50,781 bases of DNA from Anoxybacillus flavithermus (GCF_002742685.1 NZ_PEDM01000020.1:1-50781), one strand, 5' to 3'. Shown: positions 10,999 to 20,305, counted from the first letter of the stretch. A program made the numbers and translations. Notes: generated by a model not told the origin, from the letters alone.

Positions 10999-11385
10999 TT
11001 AAGACAATGTTTCTTTTATTTTCGCAAGTACGCCGTTAATAAAGCGACTTGATTTTTCATCACCAAATACTTTGGCTAATTCAATGGCTTCGTCCATACT
11101 TACACTCAACGGAATATCATCCATATATTTCATTTCAAATACAGCCATACGTAAAATGGAACGATCGACGTTGGCAACACGCTCTAACGTCCATTTTTCT
11201 AAATGTTGGCGCAATAAATCATCAATTTCTTTTTGGTGGTTAACTACGCCAAAAACAAGCATCCCCATAAACGGATCTGTTTCTTCTTCAATGACGTTGG
11301 CAACCGCTTCGTGTGGTTCAATGCCTCCCACGTCAATTTGAAACAATGCTTGCAACGCTTTTTCTCTTGCTGTATGCCGTTTCAT
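10999..11385 (-). CDS. nusB: Transcription antitermination factor NusB
   Basis: All-alpha RNA-binding protein that, with NusE (S10), binds boxA in rRNA leaders. The pattern [18 protein letters not shown] at the N-terminus and [13 protein letters not shown]...[22 protein letters not shown] near the C-terminus are diagnostic. I start at ATG 11385 (128 residues) rather than the TTG six bases upstream, given the AAAGGG site. It has its own upstream gap after the yqhY terminator. Confidence 0.95.
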   Translation of the reverse strand: MKRHTAREKALQALFQIDVGGIEPHEAVANVIEEETDPFMGMLVFGVVNHQKEIDDLLRQHLEKWTLERVANVDRSILRMAVFEMKYMDDIPLSVSMDEAIELAKVFGDEKSSRFINGVLAKIKETLS

Positions 11386-11468
11386 GACCAAAACCCTTTC
11401 TATTCATATTGTCGAAAATTATATCATGATCATACCATATTTCGACGAAAGAGAACACTCACCCATCG

Positions 11469-11504
11469 AAAAAGGGCGATCTCATAAACGAGATTGCCCT
11501 TTTT
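11469..11504 (-). terminator. Terminator of accB-accC-yqhY
   Basis: Long stem AAAAAGGGC...GCCCTTTTT with an inner ATCTC/GAGAT pairing. It ends the acetyl-CoA carboxylase operon on the minus strand before nusB. Confidence 0.9.
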
Positions 11505-11506
11505 CG

Positions 11507-11902
11507 TTACTCGACTTCCGTCTCTACTTTCGGTGTTTCAAATTGAACGCCAACAATATGAACGTTTACTTCAGCTGTTTCTAATCCTGTCATCGTCAAC
11601 AACGCTTGGCGAACGTTTTCTTGAATTTTTTGAGAAACAGATGGAATGGATACGCCAAAGTTCATCACACAATAAATGTCAATGACAATGCCGCGGTCCG
11701 TTAAGTCCACTTTCACACCTTTACCGTGATTTTTTTTTCCTAGCCGCTCAACGACACCTGCAGCAAAATTACCGCGCATTTGCGCTACGCCTTCAATTTC
11801 AGAAGCCGCAATGCCTGCGATCACTTCAATCACTTCCGGTGCAATTTCTACTTTACCTAAACTGTTATGGCCATTTTCCATTTCTAATACGTGTTCAGAC
11901 AT
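11507..11902 (-). CDS. yqhY: Asp23/Gls24 family protein YqhY
   Basis: A 131-residue Asp23 (DUF322) protein with the family motif KVEIAPEVIEVIAGIAASEIEGVA and a basic middle (GKKNHGKGVKVDL). It follows accC by 22 bp and ends in a terminator, so it is the third gene of the accBC operon, as in B. subtilis, where YqhY has been linked to control of acetyl-CoA carboxylase. The molecular role is not shown by the sequence. Confidence 0.9.
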   Translation of the reverse strand: MSEHVLEMENGHNSLGKVEIAPEVIEVIAGIAASEIEGVAQMRGNFAAGVVERLGKKNHGKGVKVDLTDRGIVIDIYCVMNFGVSIPSVSQKIQENVRQALLTMTGLETAEVNVHIVGVQFETPKVETEVE

Positions 11903-11924
11903 AACAAATCCCCCTCCTTCATCA

Positions 11925-13277
11925 TTAAGAGTTCATTACATCGTATGTTTCTAAAAACTTTGTATTAAAGTTTCCTTCGACAAATTTTTCATGTTCAAGC
12001 AATTTTAAATGAAATGGAATCGTTGTATGAACCCCTTCGATCACAAATTCACTCAGAGCGCGTTTCATACGTGCGATCGCTTCTTCGCGCGTCGGTGCAT
12101 GAACGATCAACTTCGCAATCATCGAATCATAATATGGCGGAATCGTATAACCTGGATAAGCAGCAGAATCGACTCGCACCCCAAATCCTCCTGGTGGTAA
12201 ATACATTTGTATTTTCCCAGCCGATGGCATAAAGTTTTTCGCGGGATTTTCTGCATTGATTCGGCATTCGATAGACCAGCCGTTGAACGTCACATCTTCT
12301 TGTTTCAACGTTAATTTCTCACCAGATGCTACGCGAATTTGCTCTTTAATTAAATCTACACCTGTCACCATTTCCGTCACCGGATGTTCCACTTGAATGC
12401 GCGTGTTCATCTCCATAAAATAAAACTGACGGTTGCGGTAGTCGTAAATAAATTCGACCGTTCCTGCTCCTGTATATTGAACGGCTTGCGCTGCTTTGAC
12501 AGCTGCTTCTCCCATTTTTCGACGCATTTCTCCATCAAGTACAGGAGATGGTGTTTCTTCTAATAGTTTTTGTAAACGGCGTTGGATTGTACAATCGCGC
12601 TCACCAAGATGAATGACATTTCCGTATGAATCTGCTAGCACTTGAATTTCTACGTGACGGAAATCCTCGATGTATTTTTCAATATACACCCCCGGATTTC
12701 CAAACGCTGTTGCTGCTTCTTGTTGCGTGATCGTAATTCCTTTAATGAGCTCTTGTTCATTCCGAGCGACTCGAATGCCTTTTCCACCGCCACCCGCAGT
12801 TGCCTTAATAATAACAGGATACCCGATTTCGTTCGCTAGCGCAATTGCTTCATCAATGCTTTCAATAATTCCTTGTGAACCGGGAACGATCGGAACCCCA
12901 GCTTGTCTCATCGTCTCACGCGCAACATCTTTTGTACCCATTTTTGTAATTGCTTCTGGACTTGGTCCGACAAACGTAACGTTACATTCTCGGCATAGTT
13001 CAGCAAAATCAGCGTTTTCAGCTAAAAACCCGTAACCTGGATGAATAGCATCACATTGAGTTAAAGTTGCCACGCTCATGATGTTTGTGAAATTTAAATA
13101 GCTGTCTTTAGACGTTTTTGGACCGATACAATATGCTTCGTCGGCTAATTGAACATGAAGTGCTTCACGATCCGCTTCAGAAAATACAGCAACCGTCTCT
13201 ATGCCAAGCTCCTTGCACGCCCGAATAATCCGAACAGCAATTTCCCCACGATTGGCAATTAACAATTTTTTCATCAT
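11925..13277 (-). CDS. accC: Biotin carboxylase subunit of acetyl-CoA carboxylase
   Basis: ATP-dependent carboxylation of biotin on AccB, the first half-reaction of fatty-acid synthesis. The ATP-grasp glycine loop [14 protein letters not shown] and the catalytic segments [15 protein letters not shown] and FMPSAGKI are present. The start is uncertain among GTG 13280, ATG 13277 and ATG 13274; I use 13277 because [14 protein letters not shown] aligns with [14 protein letters not shown] of B. subtilis and the GGAG site is eight bases away. It lies 13 bp after accB. Confidence 0.97.
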   Translation of the reverse strand: MMKKLLIANRGEIAVRIIRACKELGIETVAVFSEADREALHVQLADEAYCIGPKTSKDSYLNFTNIMSVATLTQCDAIHPGYGFLAENADFAELCRECNVTFVGPSPEAITKMGTKDVARETMRQAGVPIVPGSQGIIESIDEAIALANEIGYPVIIKATAGGGGKGIRVARNEQELIKGITITQQEAATAFGNPGVYIEKYIEDFRHVEIQVLADSYGNVIHLGERDCTIQRRLQKLLEETPSPVLDGEMRRKMGEAAVKAAQAVQYTGAGTVEFIYDYRNRQFYFMEMNTRIQVEHPVTEMVTGVDLIKEQIRVASGEKLTLKQEDVTFNGWSIECRINAENPAKNFMPSAGKIQMYLPPGGFGVRVDSAAYPGYTIPPYYDSMIAKLIVHAPTREEAIARMKRALSEFVIEGVHTTIPFHLKLLEHEKFVEGNFNTKFLETYDVMNS

Positions 13278-13290
13278 CACGATCGCTCCT

Positions 13291-13791
13291 TTATTCAGGC
13301 TTCACAAGGAATAAAGGTTGTCCATATTCAACGAGCTGGCCGTTTTTCACAAGCACTTCTACAATTTCTCCATCCACTTCCGCTTCAATTTCATTAAACA
13401 ATTTCATTGCTTCAACAATACATACAATCGTATCTTTTTTCACTTTATCGCCAACTTTTACGTACGGTGCGGCATCTGGTGATGGCGCTGCATAAAACGT
13501 ACCGACCATCGGTGATGTAATCGTATGTAAGTTTTCTGTTGCAACAACTTGTTTTTCCGGCTTCGCTTCTTCTTTCACTTCCACCTTCTCAACAACTGGT
13601 GCCACCGATGTTTGTTGTTGAACGACAGCTGTTTGTGGCACGTCCATTTTTGGTGTAGCAACAACAACTTGTTCAGCTGCTCCAGCTTTTTTCATTTTAA
13701 TTTTTGAGCCGTCGTGTTCATATACAAACTCGACAATGTTTGACTCGTTTACTAATCGGATTAATTCGCGAATTTCTTGGATTTTCAACAT
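13291..13791 (-). CDS. accB: Biotin carboxyl carrier protein AccB
   Basis: Carries biotin between AccC and the carboxyltransferase. It has an N-terminal segment, a Pro/Val/Glu/Lys-rich linker (about 45-90) and a C-terminal biotinyl domain with the biotinylation site [13 protein letters not shown]. At 166 residues it is family-typical. First gene of accB-accC-yqhY; the 189-bp gap upstream is very AT-rich and ends in the spoIIIAH terminator. A candidate promoter there is TTGAAT, 18 bases, TATCAT. Confidence 0.96.
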   Translation of the reverse strand: MLKIQEIRELIRLVNESNIVEFVYEHDGSKIKMKKAGAAEQVVVATPKMDVPQTAVVQQQTSVAPVVEKVEVKEEAKPEKQVVATENLHTITSPMVGTFYAAPSPDAAPYVKVGDKVKKDTIVCIVEAMKLFNEIEAEVDGEIVEVLVKNGQLVEYGQPLFLVKPE

Positions 13792-13960
13792 TGACTTACA
13801 CCCCTCGCCCCATCATTTGTAGAAAAAGATTATACAATACCATGATACGACACACCTTTTCCATTATTCAATAAAATGATAAGAAAATGTTAGAAAATTT
13901 ATATCTGGTCATAAAAACAATTATTATTATATAGTATTATAAAATTTATTTTCAACCGAA

Positions 13961-13988
13961 AAAAATAACCGGTTTCCCGGTTATTTTT
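13961..13988 (-). terminator. Terminator of the spoIIIA operon
   Basis: Perfect stem AAAATAACCGG/CCGGTTATTTT with loop TTTC. It overlaps the spoIIIAH stop codon and separates the operon from accB. Confidence 0.9.
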
Positions 13989-14544
13989 GAAAACGAACAG
14001 CTACATCTTGTACGCGGCCGATCTCGCTTTGAACGAGTTGGATAATTTCATTCGCTGCTTTTTTCGAATGTTCTTTTGCTTTCACTGTAATATGCACTTG
14101 ATTTTCGTGAACGCGAACGAGGGCATCGTCATATCCTTTCGATTTAATTAATGTTTCTAACACCGCTTCTTTTTCTGCAATATTGGAAAGCTGTTGCAAC
14201 TGATCAATCGCTTTGCTTTTTTCTTCGGCAGATACGTTATTGGAAGCGACAATGGCGTTCAACTCTTGACGTAACTTGCTTCGCTCATCTTCAATTTCAA
14301 GTCGAAGGGCTGTAAATAAATCATCGCTTCCTGTATTCGTTTGTTCGACAGTCACGTCTTCCTCATTTGCAACTTCTTCTTTCATCGCTTCATCTGTCGG
14401 TTTTAAGTCTTTTTCATTGTTTGCCTCTTCCTTTTGTTCAAACGCTACTTGCTCTGTGAGCTGAGGACTTGTTACATAATACACCGATAAAACGACAACT
14501 AAACTAAACATTGTTAACAACCAAACTGTTTGCTTTTTCAACAT
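13981..14544 (-). CDS. spoIIIAH: SpoIIIAH, channel ring protein of the SpoIIIA-SpoIIQ complex
   Basis: Mother-cell protein that binds forespore SpoIIQ across the intermembrane space. It has one N-terminal membrane segment (about 7-27), an acidic linker rich in Glu (about 35-75) and the YscJ/FliF-like ring-building domain at the C-terminus (SNIAEKEAVLETLIKSKGYDDALVRV onward). At 187 residues it is a little shorter than B. subtilis SpoIIIAH, the difference being in the linker. Last gene of the operon, 12 bp after spoIIIAG. Confidence 0.93.
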   Translation of the reverse strand: MLKKQTVWLLTMFSLVVVLSVYYVTSPQLTEQVAFEQKEEANNEKDLKPTDEAMKEEVANEEDVTVEQTNTGSDDLFTALRLEIEDERSKLRQELNAIVASNNVSAEEKSKAIDQLQQLSNIAEKEAVLETLIKSKGYDDALVRVHENQVHITVKAKEHSKKAANEIIQLVQSEIGRVQDVAVRFQK

Positions 14545-14556
14545 ATGTTCTCCCCC

Positions 14557-15123
14557 TTACTTTTTTGGTAAAACAGCAACGCGATGGCTTGGAACGTTCA
14601 ACGTTCGCGTCACTGCTTCGACAATCCATTTTTTTACTTGCACTTGATCGGCTCCTTTCGCAACGACAAGCACACCTCGAATTTCTGGTTTTTTCGTTTG
14701 CAAAACGAGAGGTGTTTCTTCGTCCCCTTTGCGCACGATCACAATTTTTTCGTCTGTTGATTCATCTTGAATTTCACGCTTTCCGCCTTCTTTATCTTCT
14801 TCCGTCGTTCGTTTTTTTTGAACGATTGCATTTTTTTCAAGTACATTTTGTTCTGTGGCATCGACATTTACGATCACTTTTACTTCACCGACGCCAACAA
14901 TCGCCTCAAGCGCTTCTTTTAATTGTTGTTCATATCGCTCTTCATAGTCTGCAATTTGCTTCAATTTTTTTTCTTCATCTGTTTGACGAAATACAGTTTG
15001 AGTCGTTTCCTGTTGAACGCGTTTGGATGCCGAAAAGTTGAACACGTTGCCAAAGATCATAAATGATAAGCCGATGATTAACAGAATGGCAATCAATCCG
15101 TTTTTTTCAATCCATTGTTTCAC
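14557..15123 (-). CDS. spoIIIAG: SpoIIIAG, ring protein of the SpoIIIA channel
   Basis: It has a single membrane segment (about 10-28) followed by a ring-building domain; family homologues form a large ring between mother cell and forespore. The LKEALEAIVGVGEVKVIVNVDATE and IRGVLVVAKGADQVQVKKWI segments are typical. GTG start with GGAG nine bases upstream. It sits six bases after spoIIIAF. Confidence 0.93.
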   Translation of the reverse strand: MKQWIEKNGLIAILLIIGLSFMIFGNVFNFSASKRVQQETTQTVFRQTDEEKKLKQIADYEERYEQQLKEALEAIVGVGEVKVIVNVDATEQNVLEKNAIVQKKRTTEEDKEGGKREIQDESTDEKIVIVRKGDEETPLVLQTKKPEIRGVLVVAKGADQVQVKKWIVEAVTRTLNVPSHRVAVLPKK

Positions 15124-15129
15124 CCCTCC

Positions 15130-15699
15130 CTACTCCCTCCTTTCTAAATGAATCGTGATCAGTTCTGGATCTACTCCCCACATATGTGCTAAAAAGTGGG
15201 CAATGTCGTCGTGTTTTTCCGTTATTGCTGGCGATGATTGAATGCGAATCGGTTTCACAACAGAAGTCGTTTCCTCTGCCAACTCTACTGTAATCGCTTC
15301 AATCGGTGGAGGGGTTTGTTCCGACTCCCCGATCGTTAATGAAATATCCGTCACCGTTAACCCATATGTGTACATCAACTCCTCAGCCGCTTTGTTCTTT
15401 AGCTGGACAGCCATTTGTTCTAAAATATATGCACGTTGTGAGGCTTGTATTTCTTTTTTCTTTCTTTCGATGTCATTTTCGAGCGTTTCATTTTGCTGGT
15501 GTTGAATTGAAGCAAACCACGTATCTACATTCCCATGAAATAAACGAAGAAGTGGAGAAAATAAAATAAAAATAAACAGTAAACCAACAACCATCTTTAT
15601 ATATTTTTGAAATGAACCGTTTGGTAAAATCAAATCGATGATCACGGCTAACAAGATAAATGTAATAAGATGGGAAACCCATTCCGTCAATAGTCCCAC
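15130..15699 (-). CDS. spoIIIAF: SpoIIIAF
   Basis: Two N-terminal membrane helices (about 5-25 and 34-52) with the family segment ILPNGSFQKYIKMVVGLLFIF, then a soluble domain of about 130 residues with a helical, charged first half. In structures of homologues this domain resembles ring-forming proteins. GTG start after an AGGAGA site. Part of the spoIIIA operon between spoIIIAE and spoIIIAG. Confidence 0.92.
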   Translation of the reverse strand: MGLLTEWVSHLITFILLAVIIDLILPNGSFQKYIKMVVGLLFIFILFSPLLRLFHGNVDTWFASIQHQQNETLENDIERKKKEIQASQRAYILEQMAVQLKNKAAEELMYTYGLTVTDISLTIGESEQTPPPIEAITVELAEETTSVVKPIRIQSSPAITEKHDDIAHFLAHMWGVDPELITIHLERRE

Positions 15700-15715
15700 A
15701 GCCTCTATTCTCCTT

Positions 15716-16876
15716 TCAGCGAACCATCATCGTTAAATTTCCTGCCGCGATAATGACGGTCATACTTAAAAAAAACATAAGCGATACGATCATTAGAGCA
15801 ACAAGCACATACATGATGCTCTTGCTCATGATGCTCAAGCAGGAAATGACGATACCTCCTCCCATCGGTTGTAATATAGCAGCTGCTAGTTGATAAATAA
15901 GCGCGATGACTAAAATTTTGATCGCTGGAAACGATGCAATAAGAAGCAACAGAGCCACTCCGAACAATCCAACTGTATTTTTTAATAAGACCGAAGCGGT
16001 AACGACTGTATCGGCTGCGTCGGTAAACATCCGCCCGATAATCGGAATAAAATTTCCTGCCATAAATTTAGCTGCTCGTATCGCCACTCCATCTGCAATA
16101 GCTGTTGTCGCTCCCTTGACCGACAATACACCGAAAAAGATCGTCAACATTACACCAAGTGAACCGACGCTAATGTTGCGCAACAAATCGGCTAATTTTG
16201 TTACTTTGTAATGTTCGCTTAATAAGCTAACAATGCTTAAAATTGTCGCTAAAAACAAAAGTGGTAATGAAAAATGCTCAACGATCGTTCCTGTGATATT
16301 CATAAAAAACAACACAATGGGGTGAAAAAAGGCTACGGATACAACACCACCAGACGACGCCATAAGCGCAAGTAAAATCGGTAAAAGAGCAATCATAAAA
16401 CTCGTCATCGTTTGAATGGCCTCTTTTGCGTACGTCACCGCAACATGAAAACTATTTAGCGCAATAATCATCAATACCATATAGACAACCGCATGCGCTA
16501 CTTTGCTCACAGCGTGATGTGAAAATGCGTTTTGTAACGATTGTAAAAATAAGCTAAATACCGTTAGTAAAATAAGCATACCAAGCAATTTTCCATTCGC
16601 CATAAGCTCGTACAATAAAAACTTGATAAACGCCTGTAACCATTCACTAATCGATAGTTCTTTTTCGCCATTTATAAACTGCCAAAACGATCCTTTTTGA
16701 CTTTCTGGCAATAGCCCTCCATACTGTTGAACAATGTGATCCCAATATTGTTTCAACGACTCTACACCAACTTGTTCCGCGTGTTGTTTCACTAGTTCAT
16801 TCGTTGGCGGTGAAGCTTGTACGAGAGAAGGCAAGAAAAAAAGAAGAAAGAGAAGTAAGATAGGAGCGCGCTTCAT
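15716..16876 (-). CDS. spoIIIAE: SpoIIIAE, polytopic membrane protein
   Basis: 386 residues with an N-terminal signal-like segment (LLLFLLFFLPSLVQA) and about eight membrane helices in the C-terminal two thirds, including a conserved ISVGSLGVMLTIFFGVLSVKGATTA segment region and AGNFIPIIGRMFTDAADTV. It is a required part of the SpoIIIA complex, proposed to resemble a transporter. The start lies four bases beyond the spoIIIAD stop, so translation is probably coupled. Confidence 0.94.
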   Translation of the reverse strand: MKRAPILLLFLLFFLPSLVQASPPTNELVKQHAEQVGVESLKQYWDHIVQQYGGLLPESQKGSFWQFINGEKELSISEWLQAFIKFLLYELMANGKLLGMLILLTVFSLFLQSLQNAFSHHAVSKVAHAVVYMVLMIIALNSFHVAVTYAKEAIQTMTSFMIALLPILLALMASSGGVVSVAFFHPIVLFFMNITGTIVEHFSLPLLFLATILSIVSLLSEHYKVTKLADLLRNISVGSLGVMLTIFFGVLSVKGATTAIADGVAIRAAKFMAGNFIPIIGRMFTDAADTVVTASVLLKNTVGLFGVALLLLIASFPAIKILVIALIYQLAAAILQPMGGGIVISCLSIMSKSIMYVLVALMIVSLMFFLSMTVIIAAGNLTMMVR

Positions 16877-16880
16877 GTCA

Positions 16881-17276
16881 TCACCCCTTCATCGGAAGAA
16901 AACTTAAAATCGTTTCGATGAGAGCAGTTAAAATCGGGATGGCCATCGCTAAAATCAAAATTTTTCCACCTAACTCAATTTTTCCAGCGATCGCTCCTTG
17001 GCCTGCATCTTTCGAAATTTGCGCGCCAAACTCCGCAATATAAGCAATGCCGATAATTTTTAAAATCGTTTCGACATACACCGTTTGAACGTGCGCTTCA
17101 TTTGCTAACGTTTGGACCATACGAAAAATGTCTTGAATGCGGTCAATTAAAAATAAAAAAATAGCTGTTCCAACAAAAACGGTTAACAAAAGCGAAATAT
17201 TCGACTTATGTTCGTTTAAAATCGTCACTAAAAACGTGGCAATAAGTCCAAGTCCGACAATTTGTAAAATATCAAT
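16881..17276 (-). CDS. spoIIIAD: SpoIIIAD, with an apparent ATT (AUU) start codon
   Basis: Small membrane protein of the SpoIIIA complex. An ATG/GTG/TTG-based call gives only 115 residues from GTG 17228 and cuts off the first membrane helix. Upstream in the same frame, back to the TAG at 17289-17291, there is no ATG, GTG or TTG, yet the codons read DILQIVGLGLIATFL, which matches the known SpoIIIAD N-terminus (MQIVQIVGLGLVATFL in B. subtilis). The codon aligned with the initiator is ATT at 17276-17274, eight bases after a perfect AGGAGG. That start gives 131 residues (B. subtilis has 133). The TTG at 17275 is in another frame and closes after 15 codons. Confidence 0.88.
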   Translation of the reverse strand: MDILQIVGLGLIATFLVTILNEHKSNISLLLTVFVGTAIFLFLIDRIQDIFRMVQTLANEAHVQTVYVETILKIIGIAYIAEFGAQISKDAGQGAIAGKIELGGKILILAMAIPILTALIETILSFLPMKG

Positions 17277-17288
17277 GAGTGTTCCCTC

Positions 17289-17495
17289 CTAACTTTGAAA
17301 CAAAAAAACAGATTTAATTTTTTGGAATAAGTCTTGAACGATTGAAATGACTAAAAATAAAATATAAATAAACCCTAATAATGTAATCCATTGTGCATAT
17401 TCCTTTTTTCCAATTCCTTCTAAAACAGCATGCAAAAAAGCAACGACGATACCTACACCAGCAATTTGAAAAATTAAATCTACGTCAACACCCAT
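17289..17495 (-). CDS. spoIIIAC: SpoIIIAC
   Basis: A 68-residue protein with two membrane helices (MGVDVDLIFQIAGVGIVVAFL and YAQWITLLGFIYILFLVISIV), homologous to SpoIIIAD and of the usual family length. Its TAG stop is in the same frame as spoIIIAD and is embedded in the AGGAGG ribosome site of that gene, so the two ORFs are separated in frame only by the stop and four sense codons. Confidence 0.94.
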   Translation of the reverse strand: MGVDVDLIFQIAGVGIVVAFLHAVLEGIGKKEYAQWITLLGFIYILFLVISIVQDLFQKIKSVFLFQS

Positions 17496-17510
17496 TTCGA
17501 ATGTCCTCCT

Positions 17511-18023
17511 CTATATGAGTAAAAGCACGATGAGAATGCCCGTTAATACACCTAAACTTTTCATCATTTTTTCATAACGTTGTTGTTTTTCAGTCGCATC
17601 TCCTTCTTCTCTCTCTAAATGCACCATCGTTAAACGAATATAATTTTGCTGAATTTCATGATCATATTGTCCAAGCGTCTCGCCAAACTGTTTCATAATT
17701 TCCAATTCCCCTTCTTTTAAGGCGGTCATTTTCCATACTTCGTGTAAACTTTCTTCCCATGCTTGATGTGCGTTCATCGTTCCTTTTTGCAACTTTTGCG
17801 CAAACGATTCAAACAGCCATGATAACGGTTTCGATAGTTGCTGAGATAATCGAAACGCGGCGTCCATTAATGGCGTATGCCCATACATAATTTCTGCTTC
17901 AAGTGACTGCAACGCCATTTTTAACTGGCGCAACTGTCTTGTACGCTCTCGTAAAAGTCGCGACGCTTCAAAACCTGACCATGTCGTCGCCATTATAATG
18001 CATATCGCTCCAATCCATTTCAT
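17511..18023 (-). CDS. spoIIIAB: SpoIIIAB
   Basis: 170 residues with membrane helices at both ends (MKWIGAICIIMATTWSGFEASRLL and SLGVLTGILIVLLLI) and a helical cytoplasmic middle, as in the family, which is similar to type II secretion GspF domains. Its ATG directly follows the spoIIIAA stop (TAAATG), so translation is coupled. Confidence 0.93.
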   Translation of the reverse strand: MKWIGAICIIMATTWSGFEASRLLRERTRQLRQLKMALQSLEAEIMYGHTPLMDAAFRLSQQLSKPLSWLFESFAQKLQKGTMNAHQAWEESLHEVWKMTALKEGELEIMKQFGETLGQYDHEIQQNYIRLTMVHLEREEGDATEKQQRYEKMMKSLGVLTGILIVLLLI

Positions 18024-18947
18024 TTACATCACACTCATCTTTCGATATACATCACGACCGTTTGAATCACGAATGGCTTGAATCGTTCCAGGACGTCCGA
18101 TATTCGTCAATTCAACAAATCGTTCAAATACAGCTTGTTCTATAATTGGGCGCAGTGATGGACGTTTCATCGTATCGTCTAGTTGACGACCGTGCGCTGT
18201 CATAAATAAGCCCACTCCCGCATGAACCGCTTCTAAAATCGCGATGCAATCCGCTTCGCTTCCAATTTCATCGACAACAAGAACGTTTGGGCTCATCGAA
18301 CGGATCATCATCATCATCCCTTCTGCTTTCGGGCATGCATCGAGCACATCAACGCGATAACCGAATGTAAATTGCGGAATGCCTTTGACACAACCAGCAA
18401 TTTCTGACCGTTCATCGACGATGCCTACTTTTTGAGGTGCAATATGCCTCTCTTTCACTCCGATGCTTACGATGCGTGCGATATCGCGAAGAAGCGTTGT
18501 TTTTCCTGTTTGTGGTGCCCCAATGATCATCGTATTGAGCCATCGTCCATCGTATAAATAAGGAAGAAGCGGCTCAGCCATGCCGATTTGTTGCCGAGCC
18601 ATCCGAATGTTAAATGACGTAATATGTCGGATCGCTTTTACTTTTCCGCCTTCTGTAATTACTTTTCCAGCTAAACCGACTCGGTGTCCGCCTTGAATGG
18701 TGATGTAGCCTTTTTTTAACTCTTCCTCGATTGTGTAAAGAGAATATTGGCTTAGTTTATTTAATAGCTCGACACCTTCTTCCGTTTGTACAACATGCGG
18801 ACATATGTACGACCTCCCACCAGCAATGACTTCCAGCGGCCGTTGAATACGAATGCGAATTTCTTCAATCGTAGACTTGTGAAAAATAGAAGACGATTGA
18901 ATAGCATCAACGAGCGTTTTAGGCAACATCTCAAACACTGCTTGCAT
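18024..18947 (-). CDS. spoIIIAA: SpoIIIAA, ATPase of the SpoIIIA channel
   Basis: 307-residue AAA/secretion-type ATPase in the mother cell that energises the SpoIIIA-SpoIIQ feeding channel. Walker A is GAPQTGKTT in MIIGAPQTGKTTLLRDIAR. Walker B and following residues are LVVDEIGSEAD, then the His-containing AVHAGVGLFMTAHG. First gene of the operon. The promoter is probably sigma-E dependent by analogy, located upstream of yqhV or in the short 13-bp gap; I could not fix it. Confidence 0.95.
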   Translation of the reverse strand: MQAVFEMLPKTLVDAIQSSSIFHKSTIEEIRIRIQRPLEVIAGGRSYICPHVVQTEEGVELLNKLSQYSLYTIEEELKKGYITIQGGHRVGLAGKVITEGGKVKAIRHITSFNIRMARQQIGMAEPLLPYLYDGRWLNTMIIGAPQTGKTTLLRDIARIVSIGVKERHIAPQKVGIVDERSEIAGCVKGIPQFTFGYRVDVLDACPKAEGMMMMIRSMSPNVLVVDEIGSEADCIAILEAVHAGVGLFMTAHGRQLDDTMKRPSLRPIIEQAVFERFVELTNIGRPGTIQAIRDSNGRDVYRKMSVM

Positions 18948-18960
18948 CCTCTTCCCTCCC

Positions 18961-19233
18961 TCATTTCACGACATAAATACCGATTAATATGCATACAACC
19001 CCAGCGCCGATCCATACGAGTTTAAACAATGACAACTCATTCGCTACTGCAACAAGCCCAATTATCATGACAACGAAAAAAATCGTCGGACCAACAATCG
19101 CGAGCAATGTATTGACCGCAATCGCCTTTTTTACATCATTGAGCGACAGCATAACAATCGCTGCGCTTAATTCAATCGCCGCAGATAAAAAACGTAGACC
19201 AGCCATCGTCCAAACAGTCGCATCAATTTTCAT
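18961..19233 (-). CDS. yqhV: YqhV family membrane protein
   Basis: 90 residues with three predicted membrane helices, matching the DUF2619/YqhV family adjacent to spoIIIAA in Bacillus. I start at ATG 19233 (MKIDATVWTMAGLRF) with AAGGAGG five bases upstream rather than further upstream in the same frame. It is 13 bp before spoIIIAA and is likely cotranscribed with it. A possible sigma-E -10 (CATACGTT) lies near 19270, without a convincing -35. Function unknown. Confidence 0.88.
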   Translation of the reverse strand: MKIDATVWTMAGLRFLSAAIELSAAIVMLSLNDVKKAIAVNTLLAIVGPTIFFVVMIIGLVAVANELSLFKLVWIGAGVVCILIGIYVVK

Positions 19234-19405
19234 CGCATCCTCCTTGTACAACGGTGCTAGTACAACGTATGCGGAAATGGCGGGATTCAGAAGTATAGAA
19301 AGGAAAATTTATAGTGAAAGATGTTTGCAGATAGAGAGGGGAAGTCATACAATGTTTGTATAAAAAGTAATAATTTAAAAAGATGTAATGAAGGGAGGGA
19401 ACGGT

Positions 19406-19714
19406 TTGAATTTAAAATACGTTATCGGTTTATTTATTTGCCTAATTCCCACTCTACCAATTATGAATTTTGCATTGAAACGAGTGGAAACTTCTAATAT
19501 AAATTCAAAACAAATCGATGCTATATTATACATAAACTTGCCGATTTTTCTTTATTTTTATTTATTTTATATTTTTCATAAAAATGAACTGTCATTTATT
19601 TCTTCCGCCCTTATCTTTCTTTACTCTCTATTTTTTGTTACTTTATTTATTGCTAGTGCCATTAAAGAGGGGATTGCACGAAAAATCATAAACATTTGGA
19701 AAGATTTATGGTAA
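19406..19714 (+). CDS. Small membrane protein, function unknown
   Basis: I do not recognise a family. The product from TTG 19406 (six bases after GGAGGG) has about 102 residues with three hydrophobic segments (KYVIGLFICLIPTLPIMNF, LYINLPIFLYFYLFYIF, LSFISSALIFLYSLFFVTLFIASA) and a basic end. An ATG at 19388 is also in frame but precedes the ribosome site. The gene is much more AT-rich than its neighbours and sits, on the opposite strand, between yqhV and efp, which are adjacent in B. subtilis. With the next gene it looks like a recent insert. Confidence 0.6.
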   Translation: MNLKYVIGLFICLIPTLPIMNFALKRVETSNINSKQIDAILYINLPIFLYFYLFYIFHKNELSFISSALIFLYSLFFVTLFIASAIKEGIARKIINIWKDLW

Positions 19715-19792
19715 AAAACCTTTTGCTAATTCTTTGAATGAAGGAGGGCACAGCAAAATCGGTATACTAAACAACAATGGAAGGGGATCGAG

Positions 19793-20305
19793 ATGGCATA
19801 CGTCATTCGCAAAATGAAACAAGAAGATATAAAACAAATTCAATATATAGCGAAAATAACTTGGAATGTTACTTACGAAGGAATTATTCCTTCAGATGTG
19901 CAAGAAAATTTTTTAAAATCGGCTTATAGTGATGAGCGAATGAAACAACGATTAGATCGTTCTATCCTCTTTGTTGCTGAAATGGATGAGAAAATTGTCG
20001 GGTTTGCTAACTTCTCTCCGATAGGGAAAGATGGAAGTGTTGAATTATGGGCTCTCTATGTTCATCCAAAACAACAAGGCAAAGGAATCGGTTCAGCCTT
20101 ATTGCAAAAAGGGATACAAATAGACGGTGTAAATGAAATTTATGTAAATGTGGAAAAAGATAATCAAATCGGAAAGACCTTTTATGAAGCTAAAGGTTTT
20201 GAAGTTGTGAAAGAGTTTGTCGAAGAATTTGATGGTCATACGTTAAAAACAATTCGAATGGTGCTAAAACTTAAAAAATCCCATATACAAAATTCAGCTT
20301 GTTGA
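19793..20305 (+). CDS. GNAT family N-acetyltransferase
   Basis: 170 residues with the GNAT fold: MAYVIRKMKQEDIKQI at the start, the central strand IVGFANFSPI, then VELWALYVHPKQQGKGIGSALLQKG holding the acetyl-CoA pyrophosphate loop (QxxGxG/A as QQGKGIG) and the typical VEKDNQIGKTFYEAKGFEVVKE. The substrate cannot be told from sequence. AAGGGG lies six bases before ATG. Second gene of the AT-rich insert and ends in a strong bidirectional hairpin. Confidence 0.88.
   Translation: MAYVIRKMKQEDIKQIQYIAKITWNVTYEGIIPSDVQENFLKSAYSDERMKQRLDRSILFVAEMDEKIVGFANFSPIGKDGSVELWALYVHPKQQGKGIGSALLQKGIQIDGVNEIYVNVEKDNQIGKTFYEAKGFEVVKEFVEEFDGHTLKTIRMVLKLKKSHIQNSAC

Noticed and set aside
17230-17275. TTG at 17275 as the spoIIIAD start
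   Set aside because: It is in another frame and reaches TAG after 15 codons; only the ATT frame gives the conserved N-terminus.
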